Part shown: piece by piece, positions 36,188-44,446 of the stretch
How the letters are laid out: every line of letters begins with the position of its first letter
How positions within the stretch are numbered: position 1 is the first letter of the stretch
From: Prosthecobacter sp.
GTDB lineage: Bacteria; Verrucomicrobiota; Verrucomicrobiia; Verrucomicrobiales; Verrucomicrobiaceae
DNA: 64,000 nucleotides
Direction: 5' to 3'
NCBI GenBank assembly: GCA_021733925.1
Contig: JAIPJY010000003.1
Location: 151,615-215,614 of the forward strand
Notes under the pieces: generated by a model
What the model was told of the DNA's origin: nothing
The model's input: only the letters and a program-made list of their open reading frames with translations
Database searches by the model: none
Translations under genes and position numbers: made by a program

Positions 36188-36898
36188 ATGCCCCACGCTC
36201 TACTTCTCAAATTTCCCGGAACCAATTGCGATGCCGAAACCGCTCGTGCGCTGGAGGCGGCGGGCTTCACTGCGGAGGTGCTGCCTGTGGCCCTGCTGGA
36301 AGCCAGCTCACTCGACAAGGCACAGATGATCGTATTCTCCGGTGGCTTCAGCTACGGCGACTACGTGATGTCGGGCCGCATCGCGCAGCTCATCACGAAA
36401 TCGAAGCTCGGCGACCAGTTGAAAACCTTCGTGGACAAGGGCGGCTACGCACTGGGCATCTGCAACGGCTTCCAAATCCTGACGCAGCTCGATCTCCTGC
36501 CCAAGGGCAGCCTGATCCACAACACCAGCGGCCGGTTCATCTGCCGCTGGGTGGGACTGAAGAAAACCAAGGGCAAAGCCAGCCCGTATCTCAGCAAGCT
36601 GCCCGAGAATTTTGAACTCCCAGTTGCCCATGCCGAAGGTCGTCTCGTGACCGAGGGGGACGCTGCGGCAGGCTACGTGAAGTCCGGCCATGCCGCGCTG
36701 CTTTATGAGACCAATATCAACGGCTCCACGAATGCGATCGCCGGATTGCAGGATGACACGGGCCGTGTGTTTGGCCTCATGCCACATCCGGAACGCTTCA
36801 TCTTCAAGAGCCAGCATTACGATCCAGATTGGAGCGGAGACACCCAGTTCGGCTGGGGCCACTACTTGTTCCAGTCGGCCCGTGAGGCGCTGAACTGA
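36188..36898 (+). CDS. purQ: Phosphoribosylformylglycinamidine synthase, glutaminase subunit PurQ
   Basis: 236 aa from ATG 36188 (MPHALLLKFPGTNCDAETA), chosen because family members start just before 'KFPGTNCD'. Class I glutamine amidotransferase: nucleophile C92 in 'ALGICNGFQILTQL', and catalytic H200 and E202 in 'LMPHPERFI'. 'VFSGGFSYGDYVMSGRIAQL' is the PurQ signature. PurQ supplies ammonia to PurL for step 4 of de novo purine synthesis together with PurS. Neither purS nor purL is in the window, so the gene stands alone here. Confidence 0.96.
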   Translation: MPHALLLKFPGTNCDAETARALEAAGFTAEVLPVALLEASSLDKAQMIVFSGGFSYGDYVMSGRIAQLITKSKLGDQLKTFVDKGGYALGICNGFQILTQLDLLPKGSLIHNTSGRFICRWVGLKKTKGKASPYLSKLPENFELPVAHAEGRLVTEGDAAAGYVKSGHAALLYETNINGSTNAIAGLQDDTGRVFGLMPHPERFIFKSQHYDPDWSGDTQFGWGHYLFQSAREALN

Positions 36899-37024
36899 GT
36901 CGATTTTGGTGGGGTTACTGTCTGGAAGGTCTTCTGGAAATTACGGTTAAACCGTTCTGGTAAGGCTGATTTCGCTTGTATTAATATGGTATTTATATAA
37001 AATACATGTTAATTACTAAGGTTC

Positions 37025-40000
37025 ATGAAATCAGACTCCTCGCCGACCTCTCTTCATTCTTCTAATACTCGCAAGACTCAGTTGGCTTTGGCCCTGATTC
37101 TCATGCTTTCTGGCTTCTGTTCGCTGGTGTATCAAACCGTGTGGCTGCGTGAGTTCCGGCTGGTGTTTGGTGGTGCTGCCCCGGCGGCGGCGGCGGTCAT
37201 GGCCGTTTTCATGGGGGGGCTCGGCTTTGGCGGCAAGCTGTTTGGCTCCTGGGTGGAGCGCGTGGGCAGGCCGTTTCGGTTTTATGCCAGGCTTGAGGTC
37301 GGCATTGCCATTGCGGCGGTGGCTTCACCCACGCTTCTTGGCCTGGCGCGTTCCCTTTATTTGAAGACTGGCGGCACGGCTGGCATGGGGCTCGGCCCGG
37401 CGACCTGCCTGCAACTGCTCATGACCGCACTGGTGCTGGGAGTGCCCTGCTTCCTGATGGGTGGCACACTGCCAGCTGCGATGAAATTTGCGCAGCGCGA
37501 TGACGATCCGCGTCGTTCGACCACCGCTTTCTTTTACGGGATCAACATCGCCGGAGCCGTGTGCGGGGCCGCCTTGAGCACATTCTGGCTGCTGCCCACC
37601 TTGGGAAACAAAGGGGCACTCACCATCGCTGTGCTGGCCAATCTCGGTATCGCACTCGCGGCAGGTGCGATCTCGATGTTTCATGAAAAAGAGCCACGTC
37701 CGCTGGTTCCGGCAGACGAACGTGCACCCGAGGAAACGGTGGTCGCCAAGGCTCCGGCTGCCTTCGTGCTGGCCGCAGCCTTCATGAGTGGTTTCACCTT
37801 CTTCGTGGCGGAACTGGTGTGGTATCGCATCTCAACGCCGCTGCTGGGTGGGTCGGTCTATGGATTCGGTCTCGTGCTCTGCGTGGTGCTCGCCGGCATG
37901 GGCATTGGAGGACTGCTGTATGCGCTGATCTTGAAAAAGGCGGAGCCGAGCATCGCAGGCTTCACGATCGTCTCAGCCCTTCAGGCGCTCGCCATTCTGC
38001 TGCCCTTTGCGCTGGGAGATCGCATCGCGCATCTGGCGCTCATTTTGAATGACAGCCTGCGCGGCGTGGGTCTCGGAGAAATGGCCATGGGCTGGGCTGT
38101 CGTCATGGGCATGCTGGCATTTCTGCCGTCGCTGCTCAGCGGCATCCAGTTTCCGCTGCTCGTGTCGTTGCTTGGCCGCGGCAATGCGGGCGTGGGTCAG
38201 CAGTTAGGGCGTGCCTACCTGTGGAACACCTTTGGCTCCATCACCGGATCGTTGCTCGGTGGTTTCCTGCTGGTGCCGCTGCTTGGGTTGAAAGGGTGCT
38301 GGTTGCTCGCCGCACTGCTGGTCGCCGCCATGTCTGCGGCATCCCTGTATTTGCAGCTTCGCCGCCCGCAAGGGGACACGCGCCCCTTTGCTGCCCGCTT
38401 CACCTGGAATGGCCGCATGGCTCTCGCGGCGCTCGTCGTCTGCGGGTTTTTCGCCTTTGGCACCACGGGGCCGACAGCTGTGTGGATGCACACGCCGATC
38501 GGCTATGGCCGCGTCTCAGAGGACTACCGCACGGCTCTCGGGCTGGAAACCTGGCAGCGCAATGCGCGGCGTTCGCTGGTTCAGGCCTATGATGGCCGGG
38601 AGACGAGTGTCGCCGTCGTCGGCGGCATGCAGTATTCATTTTTGACCAATGGCAAGAGCGATGGCTCTGCCGTGGGCGATGCCGCCACGCAGGTCATGCT
38701 TGGCATTACGGGGGCCATTTTGCATCCCAATCCTCGGAACGCCTGTGTCGTAGGACTCGGCACCGGCACCACGGCGGGCTGGCTGGCGGATGTGCCAGGC
38801 ATGCAGCGCGTCGATGTCCTCGAACTCGAAGGGGAAATCCGCAAGGTCGCGAATTTCTTTGATCCCGTCAGCCGCAACGCGATGCAGAATCCGCGCGTCA
38901 ATAACATCACCGGGGACGCACGGGAGTTCCTCCTGACCAAAGGCGAAAACTACGATCTCATCGTCTCCGAACCCTCCAATCCCTGCCGGGCTGGGGTGGC
39001 CAATCTTTACACGCGTGAGTTCTACCAGAATGCCAGCCAGCGTTTGACCAGAAACGGCATCTTCTGCCAGTGGTTGCAGGGTTACGAGGTCGAGCCTGAA
39101 ACCATCACCACCGTCATCAGCACCCTGCGGAAGGTGTTTCCAAAGGTGGAGGTCTGGGGTACCCAGACCGTGGACATGCTGCTGATCTGCTCCAATGACG
39201 AAACACCCTGGCAGCTCGAATCCCTGCGCCAGCGCGTCAAGATTGAGCCGATGGCCGAGGCGCTGCGTCGCTTCTGGAAAACAGACAGCGCTGAAGGTTT
39301 CCTGACCGGGTGTCTCGCCAACAGCGACTATTGCACGGCACTGGCCGCCTCCTGCAAAACCGTGAACACCGATGACATGAACCGCCTTGAGTTCAGCTTT
39401 GCCCGCAGTGTGGCCAAGCGCACGAACTGCTCATACGATCTCGTCCGCGCTGCCACTCGCGCAGGCTGCCATCTGCCCAAGGTCGATGCGGCCATAGACA
39501 TGCCGCTCTACCTTTCTGAACGCTTGCACGTGCCCGGCCGGTTATGGGAATCCGCCTCAGCCAATGTGCTTCCTGCTGATGCGCCTGCAGAGTTTCGTGC
39601 ACGGGTGGAATCTCTGAGACCATTCTGGAAGCAAAATTACGCCGGATACCTTGCCGCCCCCATGCCCGCCGCACCCGTGCTGGCGGACCGCGTCCTCCAG
39701 GCCGTTGCCAAAGCACACACGGGGGCGCCGGATGCGTTTGCAGCGATTGATGCCATTGAAACGCTCTCTGCAGCAGATGCTCATTTCTTGAAAGCCATCG
39801 CCAGTCACGTGCGGAAGCAGCCGGCAGAGGTGCTTGTCCACATCGAACAGGGACTCGACAGCCTCATGACCTCGCCATGGTGCCGAATTCCGCTGGTAGG
39901 TGAGGCTGTGGAGATCCTCGGCGAGCTGGCACGCTCCAAAACAGTGGTGCAGGATCCGCGCTTCCTCGTGATCTTTGACAAACTAGGGCGTGACTATCCT

Positions 40001-40321
40001 GTGAATGTCGCACACGCCAGCCTGCTGGGCATGCGCTGTGAAATGGCCATGCACCTGAAGGTGACGCAGCAGCTCGCAGCCGTTGAAAGCCTGGGCCTGC
40101 CATTTCCCTGGCATGGCCGCACGCTCGCCCTGCGTGTCAGCGCCTACTTGCAGTCGAATGATCCACGGCTTGAAACGGCCATGACTGACATGAACCGCTT
40201 TCTTGATCAAGGCGGCACCATCGGTGGTGAAGCCCCTCCATTTGTCGTCCAGGTGAAGAAGCCTGTGCCTGCCATCGCGCCAGTGCAGCCGATGGTGATC
40301 GGAACTCAGGCAGAAGAGTGA
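37025..40321 (+). CDS. Large membrane protein fused to spermidine-synthase-like domain
   Basis: 1098 aa. About 12 or more membrane helices span residues 20-480, beginning 'LILMLSGFCSLVYQTVWLR', a signature of the fused family. The methyltransferase-like domain follows: 'CVVGLGTGTTAGWLADVPG' (near 573), 'VDVLELEGEIRKVANFF', 'NITGDAREFLLTKGE' and 'YDLIVSEPSNPCRAGVANL'. The last ~330 residues are helical and of unknown function. In this subgroup the catalytic Asp of aminopropyltransferases is replaced (SEPSNP), so the reaction is uncertain. The upstream 126 bp is AT-rich and probably holds the promoter. It is a second member of the family besides 28440-30899. Confidence 0.87.
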   Translation: MKSDSSPTSLHSSNTRKTQLALALILMLSGFCSLVYQTVWLREFRLVFGGAAPAAAAVMAVFMGGLGFGGKLFGSWVERVGRPFRFYARLEVGIAIAAVASPTLLGLARSLYLKTGGTAGMGLGPATCLQLLMTALVLGVPCFLMGGTLPAAMKFAQRDDDPRRSTTAFFYGINIAGAVCGAALSTFWLLPTLGNKGALTIAVLANLGIALAAGAISMFHEKEPRPLVPADERAPEETVVAKAPAAFVLAAAFMSGFTFFVAELVWYRISTPLLGGSVYGFGLVLCVVLAGMGIGGLLYALILKKAEPSIAGFTIVSALQALAILLPFALGDRIAHLALILNDSLRGVGLGEMAMGWAVVMGMLAFLPSLLSGIQFPLLVSLLGRGNAGVGQQLGRAYLWNTFGSITGSLLGGFLLVPLLGLKGCWLLAALLVAAMSAASLYLQLRRPQGDTRPFAARFTWNGRMALAALVVCGFFAFGTTGPTAVWMHTPIGYGRVSEDYRTALGLETWQRNARRSLVQAYDGRETSVAVVGGMQYSFLTNGKSDGSAVGDAATQVMLGITGAILHPNPRNACVVGLGTGTTAGWLADVPGMQRVDVLELEGEIRKVANFFDPVSRNAMQNPRVNNITGDAREFLLTKGENYDLIVSEPSNPCRAGVANLYTREFYQNASQRLTRNGIFCQWLQGYEVEPETITTVISTLRKVFPKVEVWGTQTVDMLLICSNDETPWQLESLRQRVKIEPMAEALRRFWKTDSAEGFLTGCLANSDYCTALAASCKTVNTDDMNRLEFSFARSVAKRTNCSYDLVRAATRAGCHLPKVDAAIDMPLYLSERLHVPGRLWESASANVLPADAPAEFRARVESLRPFWKQNYAGYLAAPMPAAPVLADRVLQAVAKAHTGAPDAFAAIDAIETLSAADAHFLKAIASHVRKQPAEVLVHIEQGLDSLMTSPWCRIPLVGEAVEILGELARSKTVVQDPRFLVIFDKLGRDYPVNVAHASLLGMRCEMAMHLKVTQQLAAVESLGLPFPWHGRTLALRVSAYLQSNDPRLETAMTDMNRFLDQGGTIGGEAPPFVVQVKKPVPAIAPVQPMVIGTQAEE

Positions 40322-40387
40322 TTTCCTGCGACCGTGAGATCGTGGCAATTTCATGCGGCTTAGGCCGTATGATTCAGTCCCCCCTGA

Positions 40388-41713
40388 ATGTCTTTTCTCG
40401 CTTCGCATCCCGTACTTCGTCTCATCGCATCGCCCCAGCATCTGTGGCGCACCCTGTCGCTTGGCATCAAGACCATCTGGCTGCACAAGCTGCGCTCCTT
40501 TCTGACGGCGCTCGGCGTGGTCTTTGGCGTGGCCTCCGTGGTGGCGATGCTCGCCATCGGCGAGGGCGCAAGCCACGAAGCGCAGGAGCAGATCCGCAAG
40601 CTGGGCAGCCAGAACATCATCCTGCAAAGCACCAAGCCACCGGACGGGCAGGGCTCCAGCGGTGAGTCGCGCAGCATGATCAGCGAGTATGGCATCACCC
40701 TGCGCGACATCGACCAGATTCGCCAGACCGTGCCCGGCATTCGTGTCGTCGTCCCCAGCCGCTTCATTTCGGAGAACATCTGGAACCTCGATCGCAGTGT
40801 GGACGGCCACGTCATGGGCGTGCTGCCCGTGTACCCGGAGATGCGCAACCGCCGCCTCGTGCAGGGACGCTTTTTCAATGAATTCGAAATGAAGGACAGC
40901 GTGTCCGTGTGTGTCATCAATCAGACGGTTGCCGCTCGCCTCTTTCAGCTTTCCACGCCAGTCGGCAAATCCGTCCGGGTCAAAGGCTTCTACTACAAGG
41001 TCATCGGCATCCTGGAGGATGAAGGGGCGCCTGTGGGCGCAGATGCCTCCGGTGCTGGGCAAGCAGCCTCGGCGCAGGCGCAGATCATGATCCCGTTCAC
41101 AACGCTGATGGATCAATATGGCGAGGTGTTTTTCCGCTTTCGCACCGGCGGCTTCGAGGCCGAAAAGGTGCAGTTTCACGAGGCGGTGATGCGCGTCGAT
41201 GATGTGAACATGGTGGAAAGCCGTGCCGAGGCCATCCGCCACCTCATGACCAGCAATCACAAAAAGGAAGACTGGCGCATCATTGTCCCCGTCGAGCTGC
41301 TGAAGCAGGCCGAGCGCACCAAGCAGATCTTCAGCATCGTGCTCGGCAGCATCGCCGCCATCTCCCTCCTCGTTGGTGGCATCGGCATCATGAACATCAT
41401 GCTCGCCAGCGTCACCGAACGCACCCGCGAGATCGGCATCCGCCGCGCCCTCGGCGCACGCCAGAACGACATCGTCGTGCAGTTCCTCATTGAGACCGTT
41501 CTCCTCGCCGGCGTTGGCGGTGTCCTCGGCGTGGTGCTCGGCCTCAGCATCCCCCTTGCGGTGACCAAATTCGCCGGCGTCACCACCGTCATTAAAATGT
41601 GGTCGCCCATCCTCGCATTCTCCATCTCTGTTTTGACCGGGATCGCCTTTGGCATCTACCCCGCAAGACGTGCGGCGATGATGAATCCGGTGGAGGCGCT
41701 GAGGCATAATTAA
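40388..41713 (+). CDS. MacB-type ABC transporter permease
   Basis: 441 aa. N-terminal membrane helix near residue 37 ('FLTALGVVFGVASVVAMLAI'), a periplasmic MacB_PCD domain (about 60-290) and a C-terminal FtsX domain with three helices ('ISLLVGGIGIMNIMLASVT', 'ERTREIGIRRALGARQNDI', 'GIYPARRAAMMNPVEALRH'). Such permeases work with a separate LolD/MacB-type ATPase to drive mechanotransmission, for example export by a TolC system or lipoprotein release. No ATPase or membrane fusion protein lies next to it. Confidence 0.9.
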   Translation: MSFLASHPVLRLIASPQHLWRTLSLGIKTIWLHKLRSFLTALGVVFGVASVVAMLAIGEGASHEAQEQIRKLGSQNIILQSTKPPDGQGSSGESRSMISEYGITLRDIDQIRQTVPGIRVVVPSRFISENIWNLDRSVDGHVMGVLPVYPEMRNRRLVQGRFFNEFEMKDSVSVCVINQTVAARLFQLSTPVGKSVRVKGFYYKVIGILEDEGAPVGADASGAGQAASAQAQIMIPFTTLMDQYGEVFFRFRTGGFEAEKVQFHEAVMRVDDVNMVESRAEAIRHLMTSNHKKEDWRIIVPVELLKQAERTKQIFSIVLGSIAAISLLVGGIGIMNIMLASVTERTREIGIRRALGARQNDIVVQFLIETVLLAGVGGVLGVVLGLSIPLAVTKFAGVTTVIKMWSPILAFSISVLTGIAFGIYPARRAAMMNPVEALRHN

Positions 41714-41714
41714 C

Positions 41715-43121
41715 TCACACCCGCTCCGCCTTGTGCTTCGCGAAGATCGCGAGGCACCCGTCGCGTTCAGTGTGGTGATCGACCATCGGCAGGGGGTAGC
41801 CCTTGGCTAAAGGTTGTCCATTCTTCGGCGGCTCGTGCAGGAGCGGGGCATGAACGCTCTTGAGCTCAGGCACCCACTGTTTGATGTAGTTGCCGTCGGG
41901 ATCAAAGCGCACGCTTTGCAGCCAGGGGTTCTGGATGCGGAAGTAGGGGGCCGCATCGGCACCGGTGCCGGCGGACCACTGCCAGCCGCCATTGTTGCTG
42001 GCGTTTTCACCATCAACGAGCTGCTGCATGAAAAAGGCTTCGCCGAGCCGCCAGTCGCAGTGCAAGTCTTTGGTGAGGAACATGGCGGTGATCATCCGCA
42101 GGCGGTTGTGCATGAGCCCGGTCTGCAGGAGCTGGCGCATGCCGGCATCCACGATGGGAAAGCCCGTGGTGCCGGTGGCCCAGCGCTGGAAATCAGCCTC
42201 GCTGCCGGGCCAGGGGAGCCCCTGCCAGTCGGGGGCAAATTCCTGCTCAAAGACGTGCGGGTAATGCCAGAGAATGGCGACGTAAAACTCACGCCAGGCG
42301 AGTTCTTTGACATAGGTCTGGATGGAGGGCTGCTCAGCGGTGGTGCATGCCATGCAGCGCTCATAAATTTCGCGGATGCTGAGCAGGCCAAAGCGCAGGT
42401 CCTGGCTGAGCTGGGAAGTCGTCTGACCGGCGGGGATGTTCCGCTGCTGGCCGTAGCCATTGAGAATGCCGCTGTCGAGGAAGAGCTTCAGGCGGTCCCG
42501 CGCGGCTCGTTCACCGGGGGCAGGGATCTGAGCGGTGCAGTCTGGCAGCTGCCAGTGCGCCAGCGTGGGCAGCGGAAGGCTGGTGATGGATTCACCTGCC
42601 GGTGGTCCGAGCGTGGTGATGCGGCCCAGCGGTGCGGTCTTGGGCAGATTGAGCCAGTTCTTTGAGTAAGGCGTATAAACACGATAGGGCTGCCCGCCGC
42701 CCGTGAGGACGGTGTCGGGCTCGTGCAGCACGCTGTCCTGATAAGCATGGCACTCGATGCCGAGGCGGATGCAGAGCGCCTGAATCCGCGCCTCCATAGC
42801 GCGGCCATGGGGATCGTAGTCGCGGTTGAAATAAACGGCTTCAGCCCCGGTCTCGCGGATGAGGCGCTCCAGTTCCACTTCCGCGCTGCCGCTGCGAAAA
42901 ATGAGGCGGCTGCCGAGGGTGGCGAGGTTTTTGGCGAGGGATTCGAGACAGCCACACAGGAACTGCTGGCGGTTTGGGCCGGTCCAGCCGTGCTGCTGCT
43001 TCCAATCGCTCAGAATATAAAGGGGAATGACCTGTACCGCAGACTGGGTGGCGTGGTGCAGCGATGTATTGTCAGTGAGGCGGAGATCGCGGCGAAACCA
43101 GTGGAGTACGGTGCGGGGCAT
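41715..43121 (-). CDS. phrB: Deoxyribodipyrimidine photo-lyase (CPD photolyase family)
   Basis: 468 aa from ATG 43121 (MPRTVLHWFRRDLRLTDNTS), where family members begin; the longer frame adds eight unlikely residues. N-terminal antenna domain and C-terminal FAD-binding domain with 'YVKELAWREFYVAILWHYP', 'FPIVDAGMRQLLQTGLMHNR', 'LRMITAMFLTKDLHCDWR' and 'ASNNGGWQWSAGTGADAAPY'. These match class I CPD photolyases/cryptochromes. Repair of UV-induced cyclobutane dimers is expected. It is convergent with the MacB-type gene, with stops 1 bp apart. Confidence 0.94.
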   Translation of the reverse strand: MPRTVLHWFRRDLRLTDNTSLHHATQSAVQVIPLYILSDWKQQHGWTGPNRQQFLCGCLESLAKNLATLGSRLIFRSGSAEVELERLIRETGAEAVYFNRDYDPHGRAMEARIQALCIRLGIECHAYQDSVLHEPDTVLTGGGQPYRVYTPYSKNWLNLPKTAPLGRITTLGPPAGESITSLPLPTLAHWQLPDCTAQIPAPGERAARDRLKLFLDSGILNGYGQQRNIPAGQTTSQLSQDLRFGLLSIREIYERCMACTTAEQPSIQTYVKELAWREFYVAILWHYPHVFEQEFAPDWQGLPWPGSEADFQRWATGTTGFPIVDAGMRQLLQTGLMHNRLRMITAMFLTKDLHCDWRLGEAFFMQQLVDGENASNNGGWQWSAGTGADAAPYFRIQNPWLQSVRFDPDGNYIKQWVPELKSVHAPLLHEPPKNGQPLAKGYPLPMVDHHTERDGCLAIFAKHKAERV

Positions 43122-43282
43122 GCAAAAGAGGAGGGAGGAAAGCACAAGATACGGTCAGGATCGAACAAAGGGCGGGCTGAATCTTCGCAGCATCGACCCT
43201 CAGGTTAATGATGAATATTTCTCTGGGCTGCCGTTACTAGAAGTGCCATATCACACCTCCCCCCAACCCCGAACTTCTTCCC

Positions 43283-44392
43283 ATGTCTTCGAATTCGCCT
43301 GATACCGACGAACCGAAATCTTTAACCGCCGCCTGGATCACCGCGATTCTCCTGATCGTGTTGTATGTGATTGGTCTGCTGATTTTTCCGCCGCTGTATG
43401 ATGCTCCCAAGGGGGATGCTTCCAGCTTCGTGCTCTTCATTGGCCGGTTCCATCCCATCTTTCTGCATCTGCCAGTGGGCATTCTGGGTTTGCTGGTCCT
43501 GTTTGAACTCATCTGCTCAACGCGGCGCGGCGAGCAGAAGTTCGGCGAAGCCTCCCTGCTGATGCTGATCATCGGCGCTGCGGGGGCGGTGATGGCGGTG
43601 TTTGCCGGCATCATGCTGTCACGTGAGGGCGGCTATGTGGGGGGCAATTTCAGCCTGCACCAGACGATGGGGCTGCTCGGCACCGCCGGTGTTTTGATCG
43701 CCCTCGTGATCCGTCTCATGGGCATGGGCCGCAACAGCATGGAACTGCTGAACGCGTACCGAGCGGTGTACTTCCTCAGCTTTGGCATCATGGGCCTCGG
43801 GGCGCATTTCGGTGGCAACATGAGCCATGGGAACACATTTCTCACCCAGCATGCTCCCGCATGGATCAAGGTCCCGATGGTGAACATGGAGAAGTGGATG
43901 TTGAGTTTTGTGCAGAAACCGAAGGTGGAAAAAGCCGAGCCCACCCTAGAAGTAAAGACTGAGGTCAAGCCCGTGGCGATAGACCTAGGCCCAACTCCGC
44001 CGGCCCCTCCCAGCAGCGATGAAAAACTCGTCTTCGAGCACGTCATTCTCCCGATTCTCACCGCCAAGTGCAACAAGTGCCACTGCGAGGAGAAGTCGAA
44101 GGGCGAACTGCGCATGGACACCTATGAGCTGGCAATGAAGGGCGGCGAGAACGGCAAGAACTTCGTGGCGGGCAAGGTGGCTGAGAGCCTCAGCATCGCA
44201 CGCATCATGCTGCCCATTGATGACGATGACGGAGAACACATGCCGCCTGATGGCAAAGATCAGCTCACCCCCGAGGAAATTGCACTCCTGAAATGGTGGG
44301 TGGAGCAGGGGGCCAGCGACACGCAGAAGGTCAAGGATGCGAAAATCCCTGCCGAGTTGCAGGCCACTGTTGATGGAATTCTGAAAGGCTAG
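43283..44392 (+). CDS. DUF2231 membrane protein with PSCyt1 cytochrome c domain
   Basis: 369 aa. Four or five membrane helices in residues 15-185, with 'FHPIFLHLPVGILGLLVLF' typical of DUF2231. The soluble C-terminal part has a c-type haem site CNKCH (263-267) and 'DDDDGEHMPPDGKDQLTPEE', where a Met could be the axial ligand, as in Planctomycete cytochrome PSCyt1 (PF07635). The protein would present a haem on the outer face of the cytoplasmic membrane, possibly as an electron-transfer subunit. It heads the cytochrome cluster 43283-50809. Confidence 0.88.
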   Translation: MSSNSPDTDEPKSLTAAWITAILLIVLYVIGLLIFPPLYDAPKGDASSFVLFIGRFHPIFLHLPVGILGLLVLFELICSTRRGEQKFGEASLLMLIIGAAGAVMAVFAGIMLSREGGYVGGNFSLHQTMGLLGTAGVLIALVIRLMGMGRNSMELLNAYRAVYFLSFGIMGLGAHFGGNMSHGNTFLTQHAPAWIKVPMVNMEKWMLSFVQKPKVEKAEPTLEVKTEVKPVAIDLGPTPPAPPSSDEKLVFEHVILPILTAKCNKCHCEEKSKGELRMDTYELAMKGGENGKNFVAGKVAESLSIARIMLPIDDDDGEHMPPDGKDQLTPEEIALLKWWVEQGASDTQKVKDAKIPAELQATVDGILKG

Positions 44393-44446
44393 TCCAATTC
44401 GCGCCTTTTGTTGCCTGTACCATTCCTGTTTAATTTTGTCTCATTC

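Noticed and set aside
36136-36190. tRNA-like 3' half before purQ (GCGGGTTCGATTC preceded by AGGCG-GCTT-CGCCT hairpin)
   Set aside because: The T-stem does not pair, the candidate anticodon loop lacks U33, and no matching acceptor strand is found; at most a decayed remnant.
36944-36956. ACGGTTAAACCGT palindrome as an operator
   Set aside because: Only 13 bp with no second site and not placed near a recognisable promoter; likely chance in an AT-rich stretch.
39983-41707. 574-aa minus-strand open frame
   Set aside because: Runs across the end of one + gene and all of the MacB-type permease; Asp/His/Gly-rich shadow without motifs.
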